DNA of 64,000 nucleotides. Origin: Lingula anatina. Its lineage: Eukaryota > Brachiopoda > Lingulata > Lingulida > Lingulidae. Shown in pieces: positions 10,925 to 26,599 of this stretch. A model generated the notes under the pieces. It was not told the DNA's origin and did not search any database. It worked only from the letters and a program-made list of their open reading frames with translations. Location of the stretch: the NCBI RefSeq assembly GCF_001039355.2, contig NW_019776086.1:6152-70151 (forward strand), given 5' to 3'. The stretch's first letter is position 1. The number at the start of each line of letters is the position of its first letter. The position numbers and the translations under genes were made by a program.

Positions 10925-13900
10925 GACCTTTTTTGGCTCTCACTCATACCAAATATGTGAAAACTATGTTTACCATAGTTGCCGAAGACCTGATCTCTTT
11001 CCTTTAGCAGTCAGCGAAACCTGTTAAATATCAATTAAATGTTACATCTAAATGTCCAGTACAGTGGTCAGGCCTGTTATCAGTCAGGCGGGGTCAGTTA
11101 CAGAGTGGACATCAATTACATGTTAATTGTAAGTCAATTGGTCATTTGCTGACATCTTTTATCTTCAGAGACCATTTGCCTGCCCTCTGTGTGTATCGAT
11201 TATCCAAGACCTTTTATAGATTAACAGTTCCCTTCTTCACAAAATGCTCAATAAACTTACTTGCTCTGTGTTATATGCAAGAAATACATTTTTTCTCTTT
11301 CCATTGTCTTCTTCTAAATGCTAAAAGTGGCTATTTTCTGAAAGAATTTCATGCTACAATTTTCAGCATTTATTTTTTTGTATTGCCAAGTTCCATGCAG
11401 TCGTTCATAAAAAGAAAAACCTTTAATCTCCAAGACTGGAACCGCCATGTATCAAATATAGATCAACTAAATGGTATCCAGCAAATGATCCCAGCCGTGC
11501 CAACTGCTGTTACCGTGACCAGAAATGTAAAATTAAATGACGAAAAAAAAAGATCACATGTGGTTCAAGTGTATACTATTTATTTTTACCATCTTATTGA
11601 AAATGTAATATGTACAGTAAATGACTAAATATATATTAGGTTAGTAGTATGCACTGGACTTCTGCATATTGAATGCAGGTTTACTTGTATCATAAAATTG
11701 ACTTCCCTTTTTATTTATTTTCAATTTTTTACCAAAAAAAAAAAAAAAAGATAAATAAAGCTACAACTAATGCTATGATTATATATGATTTTGAAGAAAT
11801 AATGGTAATAATTTAAAATAATTACACAAGTCTGTGAAAGGTTTCCCTATATTTATATGGACACTTGCACTTACAAACAATTGGGTTTGTGCTGAAAACT
11901 TGATTATGTATTTCAACTACTTTAAACATTCAGCGATGTAAAAGGGTTCTTAAATAAACCGTGGTCTTGTTTCTTTCATTATTAAGTACACAGATAAACC
12001 TCTGATACCACTGAAAACTTGTAGCATCATATTTTATGGTGTTGAAAGACTAGCACAAAGGTCTGCTTTAAAATTGTTCAGGGCAAAAAAGCCACTCCAA
12101 TCCTTGAGATGAATAATCCCTGTCCTGAAGACAACACGAAGTACCCATTCTCCAAGAAACTTGGTCAACAAAAGCCAGCATGGAAAACCCCATTCCATCT
12201 TCAAACAAACAAGGACTTCTCTCAATTTTCAATTCCGAGCCCCAACTTGAGTGCACTGGGCACACTTATAAACTTTTTTTTCTGTGCACATTTTTAAGCT
12301 ATGAGAAATGAGAAAAATTTGGGGAAAAGGTCTGGAATAATAATACGTGTCACTTTACTTGATCAAAAGCTTGGCATTAAATAAAACGTGCACGCACAGA
12401 TAACCTTTAACATTACAAGACCCATAAAAATCTATAATTAAAGAGATCGGTCAACTAAATTCTACAATATGGGCGTTTCCGTGTTGCCAATTTATAACCG
12501 CATTAGGCTTGAGAAGTACTACACAGTAGAAGCTACATCCAAATACAATACTCAAGTGCCATTTACACATAATCAGCTAAAATGGAACAGTGGATTTTTT
12601 TTTTTAATCAACTTAGTTACCAGTGTCCTAAGTGAACGAAATTGATCTTATTCTACCCGTGTTCCTCAAAAGGTTTTACCTACAACATATGAGTATCCTG
12701 TGTAAAACTGGACTGCGATGCCAAGTTCTCTATTTTAGCTTAGTCAAAATGAAAGACTAGTTATAACCATAAAAGCAAGCTTGTTTTGGAGTATGAATTT
12801 CAAAAACAGCTGGACCCAACTTTCACAACTTTCTTCTTCTTGTTCTTTTTTTTTTTTTTTTTTTTTTTTNNNNNNNNNNNNNNNNNNNNNNNNNNNNNNN
12901 NNNNNNNNNNNNNNNNNNNNNNNNNNNNNNNNNNNNNNNNNNNNNNNNNNNNNNNNNNNNNNNNNNNNNNNNNNNNNNNNNNNNNNNNNNNNNNNNNNNN
13001 NNNNNNNNNNNNNNNNNNNCACAACTTTCTTCTTCTTGTTCTTTTTTTTTTTTTTTTTGCATAAAAAAAAAAAAAAAAAGAGCAACATTATTCTGCATGA
13101 TGGGTGTCAATTTTTAAAAATCTATTGGAGTCTTGCCAGTATTCACCTCCTCCAGTGCCAGTGACAATGCAGGGCAGCCATGATCATACCTCCCAAGTTT
13201 TAAGCAAAATGCACCCTCAGTATGTTTTCCTTTGACCATGGGATAGTTTCTTTTCTGTTTCTCCCTAATTTCAATCCAGTCTGCATTTAATAGAAGACTG
13301 TCGGTCTCACAGGTGTATCATATTTTGGTATGGAAATCCAATTTGTGACCAAAACTCCAATCTTGCGAACGGCATCTTCCATGTCACATTTCTTGGCAGG
13401 TACAAATAATCTAATAACTTTTGACCCAATTTATGAATGAAATCCCCTTCAACATTTCTCATCTTCATATATCAAATTCCTGAATTATTTGATTAACCAA
13501 GTGAAAGTATCCATGATTTTGTATCCTGTACATCAGCTTTTCAAAAAGCTAGAGAAGACGAAAAAAACCAGAAGACATTTCTTCATCATCTTCAAACGTG
13601 ATCTGAATATGAACTAGGATCACAAATAAAACATCCAGTGGTTTCCTGGTGAATTTCAGTTTCAATTTGAGGAGATAGCTGGTGTCTCTCTATGGTTAAT
13701 TTTCTGTAGTCAACTGCAAAATTGGCAACAGCAACTGATGATTTTCTTTGCTCGCTACATACCATTTTTTTTACCCCCAAGAGACTCCAGTTCACAAAAA
13801 ATCTGGGGTAACACCACACACTCTCAGTCACTACTGCTGTGGATATAGACACATCCTGAACAACGGGATGTAAATCTCTGTGATGCCTGCCCAGGGTTGT

Positions 13901-13982
13901 ATGTATATTGTGAGATACCACAGGAGTTTCAGTCATTTCTGCTGTTTAAGTCCATACATGTGTGTTGTTGCAAGTGAAAAGC
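10925..13982. other. Convergent 3' UTRs of PLEKHM2 and CDC42
   Basis: No supported coding exon. Candidate PLEKHM2 poly(A) signals are AATAAA near 11249 and in the A-rich patch near 11750. The other side is the likely CDC42 3' UTR on the minus strand. Short ORFs at 11146-11628, 12034-12297 and 13592-13936 show no recognisable motif, homology or splice signals. Confidence 0.5.
12870..13019. other. Assembly gap (150 N) in poly-T
   Basis: Run of 150 N inside a T tract. The sequence before the gap (from about 12831) and after it (from 13020) begins with the same CACAACTTTCTTCTTCTTGT string and T-run, so the two sides may be one locus represented twice. Confidence 0.95.
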
Positions 13983-18206
<4,224 letters not shown>

Positions 18207-18214
18207 TGACGTCA
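18207..18214. promoter_or_regulatory. Palindromic CRE-type site TGACGTCA
   Basis: A perfect CREB/ATF octamer lies just upstream of the candidate distal CDC42 first exon, about 870 bp from the MIIP start codon on the other strand. It may serve either gene. The call rests on the octamer alone. Confidence 0.35.
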
Positions 18215-18651
18215 GGATTTCTTTGGAGTGAAAGAAAAAAGGAGAAAAAACAAAGTTTTTTTTCTTTTTTTTTACTTTTTTGTAAAATATTCTTTAAAAA
18301 TAACTTGTTCACTCACAGTAAGGGGCGTACGGGCCAGTGGTGTTGGGGTGGGGTGCAGTCTTGATAAATTAGGACGATCAGCACCCAAGATGTCTTTAAT
18401 TTTTATCAGAATCCCACCAAAAAATCTACATATTTTTATCCCTTTTACTGGTATGTCAAGCCATTAAATACAGCAATTTTAAAGACAATTTTATTTCAGA
18501 GATGCTAGGAAAAGTGTACAGGGAAAGGTTCTAGTGGGGTGAGGGTGCGATTAAGACAGAAATCTCCTCTTTTATAAGGATGTGGTTTGATTTTTCACGT
18601 TAAAACCTCTGCCAGTCTGTCATTTAAAACTCAGCTGGAAAAAAAATCTTC

Positions 18652-18652
18652 T

Positions 18653-18695
<43 letters not shown>
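18652..18695. repeat. Poly-A tract
   Basis: About 38 consecutive A with an upstream A-rich stretch, in the intergenic region between CDC42 and MIIP. Confidence 0.85.
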
Positions 18696-18696
<1 letters not shown>

Positions 18697-19080
18697 TGTT
18701 GTTGTGGCCTGTCTTGTAAAATTATCCTAGTATGACCAATCACAAGCCTTTGTTAAGGTCACGACCTTGACCCAATATTGTTTAAAATAGGAAAGGTAAG
18801 ACTATTTTTTTATATTTGAAGATTCTGAATAAATAATTAAACATTATAACTGCACACTGTATTAGTTGAGATCAATACAACACATTTGAAAATATCACTG
18901 ACTCATTTAATAAGAAAAGATAGCCAAATTTTGCTCGGAGATGATTTTTGGTTTGTGCGATGAAATAAAATAGAGTTAAAATAAGACAGGAATAAATAAA
19001 ATATATCAACAAAGGCGTTGCAATCAGGATCATCTTTACATTTTTCTTTATCCTTTTTAATAGAGTAGCTCATGTAAAAC

Positions 19081-22000
19081 ATGTCAGGTAAGGCTAAAAG
19101 TCCGCTTGGAGGTCTTCGAATACAAAACCAGTCTTTGCTGCAAAAACTGAGGCAGGGTCAAGTTGATGTGAAGAGGATTTTGGGTGATTCTTCCCGCACA
19201 GGTTCAGGTAGGCAGTGCAGGTCATTACAGTTTAAGAGCTAGATTCTACTGCCCCTTTATTTATTTATTTTGTTTCAAAATTTATGTGTTTGGTTCCTTA
19301 TTCTATGGTGATACTGTTGTAAAATGCATATTTAACATTTTTTTTTTGTTTTCATCAAGTAATTGAAATGAATATGATGATAATAAAGGCATAGTGTAAG
19401 CCATTACCCAGCTTTAAATTGTATTAAAAAAGTACTAGTATGTACATTCAGGGTTATAAAAGAATTTCATGGTTAAATGAAAAATGTAGGCATATAAAGT
19501 TTTGAAACTGTCAATTTTTCAAATGTTTAAAATATATAATTTATAGGATGCAGTATGCCAATAACCCCAAACAGAAGCCTTCATAGAAACTTCAGAACCC
19601 CTAGAAAGTCGAGAATGTCAAGGAGCTCGGAAAGAAAAGCCCTGAGCAACAGAATAAATATCAAAAATGTATCTACACCATATTCACCCATTGTAAAGAG
19701 AGGGACCCCAGGATCACAAGAAAAACGTAACGTCAGTTTTGCTCGCAATGTCCACGTCAAGGATACTTCTGGACATGGTTGGCGAAGCGTTAAAACTCCC
19801 AGGCGGTCAGCCATGACTTCCTTGTTGGACACCCCAAAGTCCATCTTGAAAAAGAGGAAACTTATCGATGAAAATATTCCAGTGAGTTCAAAGTTTCGGC
19901 ATGAGCCAGACTGGGAGAGGAAGGCAAAGAGGAAACGTTCCTCGTTGAATTTTTCATACAGTGAAGTTGACCAGTCTCCACACCTGGGAGCCGAGTTCAC
20001 AAAGTCTTTGTTCAGCCCGACTAGTCCCAGGCCTAGGAAAATAGCAGTTAGAACACCCCAGAGATACAACTTACGCGAGACTCCCTCCAGAGTGAGTACA
20101 CGACTTGAGTCTCATGAAAAAGACTTGCAGACAGAGTCTCCCCCTATACAAATGTCACCCATCAGACCTCTACGCCATCCAATAGAGGCTGTGAGAAGGG
20201 AATTACCAAGGCCTGTCAGTACACAGTTAGAAGTCCCTGGAAATGAGAGAAAGGGGTCGGATGTTTATAACACAGACAAGAGACCCAAGTCTGTACTAAT
20301 CTCTGCGGGGCCCAAAGAACAGGTAGCTATTTATCTTATAAGCCAGGTGAAGAAGACCATTGGCCTTTAAAAGCTATATATTAATATATTTTGTTTTTAA
20401 TTTGGAACTGTCTTAAGTTATAATCAGCAAGTGCATTAGTTTATTTGTTACAAGTTATTTTTTTAGATCCCCAAAGGTTGTTTATTTTTTTTATTTTTTT
20501 GAACCTCAATGTCATGTATGGTAACATTCAGATTTTAAAAAAACATCATTGATTGGTCTCGTTATTTCTAGAGCTTTGGTAAACTCAGTGTTCGGAAAGG
20601 CAGGGAAACCAAGAGCAGAGTTCTTGAAGACAGCGTACAACAAGATCATGGAAGGCCATTACTCGGCTATGATTGGATAGCTGGTCTCCTTGACAACAAC
20701 CAATCAGTGACTGAGATGCCCGATGCTTACTTTGAACAGTTGAAAGAATTTCGAAGAGTGAACAAAGCGGAGTGTGTCAGCAGAGCCTTTCCAAGGTGGG
20801 GACTGGGGTGTAGGCTGAAGGTTTATATTCATCAGTGCGGGGAGATGTTGAATAGATTCAACTTAAATTTCACCTGGAACACAGCAAACAAGTCTATAAC
20901 TCACATATTTTATTTTCTTCTGATGTTTTGCAGATGAATAATTTTCAGCGCAGTGTGCATCTTAGTTAAATGTGTTCTGGCTAATTATGGTGATTAATGT
21001 TTTATTATTGTGTCGAATTTAAGGGTATTATCAGGCATATATTTTTTAACTGCTGAAAGTATTGAAGAAAAATGTTGTTAAAGTAAAGTAAACACAGTAT
21101 TGTTGATAACAACTTTTAATTCAATTGCAGTTATTCAGATGATGATTTCCAACGTCCGGAGGCTTTAACTCCTGAACTCAAATATCCAGATCACACATGT
21201 GAGTATTGCACTAGTGCTTTTTGCTTGAGAACTTTCCAAAAGAAAAATATTAATCTGTAGCAGTGTCCTTATCCATAAGAGAGAGTACTTATCTCATAAC
21301 CAAGTCAGCACATTAAGTCATTTCAGTCCACTGATCATTAGGCCACAGAAAACTTGATCAAAACAAGTAGAAAAAATAAAATAATTTCTCTTTTTTTTTT
21401 TTCTTCAATCAACAGCTTAATATTGAAAAAGTTTAGCTCCAATATTTCGATGTCTATCAGTTGTCCAAAACAAATATTAAACTTTCTGAAGATGACCTCA
21501 GTCTATAAAAACCTAGAGATGAAAGTCTTCTGGATTACTGGATAAAAATTTGTGTGTTGTTTTTATACCCCCTTATTCCCCCTCTCCAGTCTCACCTTAC
21601 AGCGATGTGTGCCTTTGGCGTTTGCACTTTCCAGATTTTTTAAAGATCCACTTTCATCTCTGTATGCCTGTTTGTTGCTTTTTCCAGGCATTCACACTTA
21701 CACAATTAACGAGCGTCTGTACCCTGTCCCTGTGAACGAGGCCGAGGATGGGCAGAGCGTGTGTCCAATATGTAACAACCTCAGGAGGAAACCCACCACA
21801 GAATCTCCAGGATATGTCAGGTAAGTGATGGGGAAGACAATAGCCAGAACGTATAAATATTCAGTATTCAATTACCTCAGGAGAAAAACCCATCACAAAA
21901 GCACCAGTGTATGTCAGGTAAATGATGGGTGAGAGGATAGCCAGATCGTATAAATATTGATTATTTAATAACATTAGGATAAAAACCCACCACAGAATCT

Positions 22001-24277
22001 CCAGGTTATGCCATGTAAGTGATGGGGGATAGGATTGCAAAATTACATAATTATTCCACACTTAACAATGGTTACGGAAAACCCATGTAATAGCTGTCTG
22101 CTGGCGTTTGCTATGATCTGTCGGTCTGTGAAGTCGGTGTCTTCATTGTCAAACCTCCACCTGTGCACACTCGTCAGACTGATGCTCAGGGACAAGTTGG
22201 ATTGAAGTTTACTGAACCAAGTCATCAAAGAAGCACATCCAGATATCTGAATTTCATGGAAACAGATATCTGGATGTGCTTCTTTGATATCTGAATTTCA
22301 TGGATTCTTGAAGGGGCACATGGCATTGTTAATCCACCCATGATCTAACTGTTGTGGTTTATTTTGAAAAATCATGTGCAGAAGTTTGAAAATGATTCTA
22401 AACTTGATTTGTCAATTGTGAGGAAGTGGTAGAAATGATAAAAAGATGCCGAAGGCCTTGAAATGACATCTTCTTGGTCAGATTATTATCTGCTTTGATT
22501 GTGTTTGTATTCCAGGGTCAGCTTTCCAAGGTCCACTCTCCAAACGCCCTATAAACTTCGGCCACACAGGAGGAAAAGTTTCGACCCCTCTGACTCTTAC
22601 GCTTTGTCACAGGTTTGTTATTCTAGCTGTAAAAGGGAGACCTGGTATAGTTAAGAATATTGATAAGTTATTCAATCACATATTCCTGACATCACAGTTA
22701 AAAAACACTTAGACCAGTAAATGTACATGCAAGAAAAGCCCTCACATTTTAGTGCACAATATCAGCCCACTCAGAGGTATAAAATGCCCAAGTTTTTCTC
22801 TACCATATTTTTAAAAATAATTTTATTATTATTGTTGTACTCTCAGTATCTCTGGTTTAGATCTTTTCTGTATGCTCCTCTCTTGTCTATATGGCCCTGT
22901 CACCTTAGCCTGATCAGGATGTTGGTGTTAGTTCAATATTACATTTATGTCACATCAAGATCCTCTTTTTGTATATGTGATCATTTCTTGCTAGTTATAT
23001 CTACTTTATGAATAAAATATATGTATTATTATTATTTTATTATTATTATTATTATTAAACACGAGCTTTTCCATGGAATCAAATAAAGATTTTTACATTT
23101 AAACTGATTTGTTCCGAGATTCATCACAAAAAAGCGTCTGGTGCCACAGTAAAATTTCAGATTCTTTTCATATCAAGTTCCATGTCTGTATTATTATTAT
23201 TATTGTTATTATTGCAGCATTGCCTGGCGGGCTGGGACAGCTCCAGACCCAGTGTCCAGCCACCTCCCTCTAACCTGGACCTCAGGGGGGATGACTGACG
23301 GACTGAAGGCCCAACTAACAGCTGTGAGTAGTAGTAACAGCTGTGAGTAGTAGTAGTAGTAGCAGTAGCAGCAGGAGCAGCAGCAGTAGTAGCATTAGTA
23401 GTAGGAGTACATTTAGTAGCAGTAGCAGTAGTAGTAGTAGTAGCAGCAGTAGTAGCAGTAGTAGTAGTACTAGCATTTGTAGTAGGAGTACTATTAGTAG
23501 TAGTAGTAGACGTCGTTTCAGTAGTCTGATTGGATAACAATTATAAGATTGCCAAGGTGAAGGACATGCATAGATTAAGAATATTTGTATAGTTGAGAAT
23601 ACCCAGAGTTTTTCTGAATTACCATGTCCGTGATATAAATTCATTTAGTTTTGTCTCTTAATGATCTTCTCTTAATTACAGACTCTGCCAGAAACACAGA
23701 AAATAATCTCCGAGGAGAAACGAGCACTGGAGGAGAGACTAAACAGGTGAGATGGAAAATGTTACCAGTTAGAAATTGGTATCACAGTCATTCCCAAATC
23801 TTTTATTTATATAAAAACAACAAGCTTTCTTGTTTTTACTAAATAAAATAATTGTGTAGGTTGGAAATCTTTTGTTATGGATTTGATTGAGTGAACAAGC
23901 TTTACTTCTTCCTTGATTTGTTACAATATAAACTTTTATTACAAATGTGGGCAGTTCTTAAATCTTCTTAACCTCCATTACCCCTTCCCCCTACATTGTT
24001 CAGGCCAACTACCTCTCTCGTAAAGAGATTTTGAAGATTAAATGTTTAGAAAATTTGCACTTGGTTCCAGCACCAAGCAATTTATTAATGTGCAAATATA
24101 TGCATGTCAATCTTCAGGCTCCGCCCACTGCACATGGTCACCAGAGGGAGACAGCGTCAGTTGACAGACGACCTCCTCAACGTTTCCCACAGCCTCATGT
24201 TTGAACTTCAAAACTTGGAAAGGGAGCGTCTTGGAGCCAAGCGGAACCCTGCCATTGCCTCCTCTTATATACAGTGA
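19081..24277 (+). CDS. MIIP: MIIP (migration and invasion-inhibitory protein) orthologue, nine exons with one 1-nt break
   Basis: Exons: 19081-19207, 19547-20322, 20572-20795, 21131-21198, 21688-21820, 22516-22612, 23218-23323, 23682-23746, 24118-24277. Vertebrate MIIP restrains cell migration. The match rests on LLGYDWIAGLLD, EQLKEFRRVNKAECV, INERLYPVPV, VRVSFPRSTL, HRRKSFDPSDSYALSQHCL and the N-terminal LLQKLRQGQVDVKRI helix. The basic Ser/Arg-rich second exon carries a TPKSIL motif and a possible PP1-docking RNVSF (residues 103-107), both with counterparts in human MIIP. Total length is 1756 nt; exon 7 shifts frame within six G at 23285-23290 and reads a TGA at 23296. With five G all junction phases agree and the protein is 584 residues, longer than the 388 of human, with an added C-terminal helical, coiled-coil-like segment in exons 7-9. 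Confidence 0.88.
21777..22038 (+). repeat. Exon-end/splice-donor tandem triplication in MIIP
   Basis: The last ~45 bp of MIIP exon 5 plus ~50 bp of following intron occur three times in a row, with a 97-bp period measured donor to donor (GTAAGT at 21821, GTAAAT at 21918, GTAAGT at 22015). Copies 2 and 3 have diverged and carry in-frame changes. The first copy is the functional one by frame. Confidence 0.85.
22224..22288. repeat. Perfect 26-bp inverted repeat, 13-nt loop
   Basis: The left arm 22224-22249 is perfectly complementary to the right arm 22263-22288 around a 13-nt loop (AATTTCATGGAAA). It lies in the MIIP intron between exons 5 and 6. The loop sequence recurs directly after the right arm, which suggests a recent local inverted duplication. 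Confidence 0.9.
23324..23515 (+). repeat. (AGT/AGC)n microsatellite starting at a splice donor
   Basis: Imperfect AGT/AGC trinucleotide array beginning inside the GTGAGT donor of MIIP exon 7. The donor and its flank AACAGCTGTGAGTAGTAG are duplicated 19 bp downstream (GTGAGT at 23324 and again at 23343). Long Ser or Leu ORFs here are products of the repeat. Confidence 0.85.
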
Positions 24278-26599
24278 TAGCCCGGATGATGAAAGTTTTA
24301 TATACAACAAAAAACACCTTAACAAAAAACTGCTTGCAATTTGAGAAGAAACTGATCTCTCAATTTGAAAGATAATAAACCAAGAAATATGGAAGAAGAG
24401 ATTATTTTTTTGTTTTGGGAAATGCTTTTTCAAGGTTTCTCCAACCCACGTCATTTGAAGGTTACTAGTACAAGTATTAAGCATTAAAACAAATATATGA
24501 GGTGATAAAACATTTTCACCTCTCAGTTTTGATTGTAAGGGATAGAGGGGAGGGGGTTGAAAATTAATAGCACTGCAGGCGTGAGCTTTTTCCATGGAAT
24601 ACCACAATTACAAGATTTTCAATTAAATTTTAATGGGGTCCAACATGGCTTAGATCCCCAGCTGATAGTGTTTGGTCCCACACTAATTGTTTTTATTGAT
24701 TTATTTATTTTAACCGAGATTCATGTCTAGTAATGAAACTTGAAAAAAAGGCTGAAAACTTTCATCTATCATATTAAATGTCCAGCTAAATAGAAATTGA
24801 AAGGAAAAGGACACGTTGGAAGAAAGACAAAAACAAGGGTCGGGTCAATATGAATATTGCCTGAGACACGGGTAGTGATTTTATAATTGTGATTGCCATG
24901 TGGCATGTGTTGGTGGCATTAACCTTTGGGGGCCAAATTACACTGGGAATCAATACCCTGTGATTATATACCCAAGATTGAGTGGGTTCTCCTGAAATTT
25001 TTTTTCTTATTTCTTCATTGATTTATTATTATTTTTTTTATATATAATTTATTTTATTACTCCTGAATTTTGCTTTTGAAATGTGACAAGAAATGTCTTA
25101 TGGCGATGCTTTTCAGCGATACATTTAAAACTATACTTATTTTTTTAAACAATTTATTTCTGTCGTGTATCTTTGTGAAAATAAATGGAACATTTACAAA
25201 CAGTTAAAAGTCTTCATATTGATTGAACCCAGTAACTCCAATAAACAATAACAAAGTAGATAAATAATGTCATCTCTCTACAAATTATATCAATATTTTC
25301 AAATGGTCCCAAGCGTGGAAAAATATCCATCCCTTTTATTATTTATACTCAACAAGATTTAACTCAAGTCGACCTACACAGAAGTCGGGTTACAGTTAAA
25401 AGTCAATAACACCATAATCTCCATTGTGCGTGTAGGGGCAACCTTTTTTATCTGATCAATTCATTGCACCAAAACTTGCACGTTGGTAAAGTAATTAAAA
25501 CTTCAGAGAAGCGTACTGCATCTCATCTTGAGTAAATATGACACGCTAGCTACTACCTTTAGTGGCTTTATCACAATATTTGTGCTTATTTTGTCTCTTG
25601 TTTTGAGCGTCCACTGCTAGTAAGTTACAGCCATGGCTACTTGTAATCTTTTTTGCAAGACCTTATGGGAGAGAGAAAGAGAATGAGGTCACACCCCTTT
25701 AAAATAATCGGTCGTTAACGTTTTTAAAATAAGTCCTGATCCCAACAACGAAGTTTGTTTAACCAAGAAAGTAAATGACTTTCACAGCTTAAAGTATCAA
25801 AATTCCCGTGAATCCAATGTTCAGTTCAATCGATTGAGATTAATTTAACATGCTCAGTGCTACAAAATCCGGTCAACAGATCAAAATAGTCATCACGGAA
25901 AGCCTGCATCACTGTGGCCTGACTAATTGTTCTAGTCGACTACTGGCGTGTACCTTCAGCTGACTAATTTAAAAAAATGAAAAAATAAATAAATAAAGAG
26001 TATTAATTAAAACAAAAGAAGAGAAAAGTATAACCGTCCTCAATAGAAAAGCTCAAACATTTATCGTGCGTTTTACAAATAGTCTTTGATGGCGGTAAAA
26101 TTTATGACCATAAGGATTTTGCGAAGCGTAGCCCAGTCAATTGCGACAAAATTTCCCATACAGCAACAAAACTATCACGTTTTATTGATAGAGCGATGAA
26201 GTAATGTAATTCACACCTAAGCTTAGTTATTATGCGCACAGATTCGCATGATACTGAATACTGTGTTCTAAAAATGGTCACACCCTGAATCCCAGTGTAC
26301 CAGACCTTCCTTACCACACCCAGGTGGCGCAAGGGGACCATCAGCAACTCAGGGTAACCAATGGTACACATGTATCGTGTTTTTATACAATGTAACATTA
26401 TATTATTTCGTAGTGTCCTCGTGGATATTCAGGTAGAAAAACTTTTCAACATTTTGTTGAAAAATTACTTACAGTGGTAATAAATAAAATATAGTATTTA
26501 CATACTAATTTCTTTGCATTAATAATTCTGTAACAGCCTCCATAAACAAATATTATAGCATTTTGTTGCCCCCATAGTGAGACATTATATATCACAAAA
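24278..26599. other. Convergent 3' regions of MIIP and receptor gene
   Basis: 3' UTR material. Several A/T-rich signals of AATAAA type lie on the plus strand between about 24370 and 25250. No coding exon is supported; the minus-strand ORF at 26102-26398 resembles nothing I recognise. Confidence 0.5.

Noticed and set aside
12744-13110. ORFs spanning the N gap.
   Set aside because: They are translations of poly-T/poly-A and N.
13592-13936. 114-residue minus-strand ORF in the CDC42 3' region.
   Set aside because: No recognisable domain or start support; more likely 3' UTR.
23157-23644. Ser-, Thr- and Leu-rich ORFs on both strands.
   Set aside because: Produced by the AGT/AGC trinucleotide repeat in a MIIP intron.
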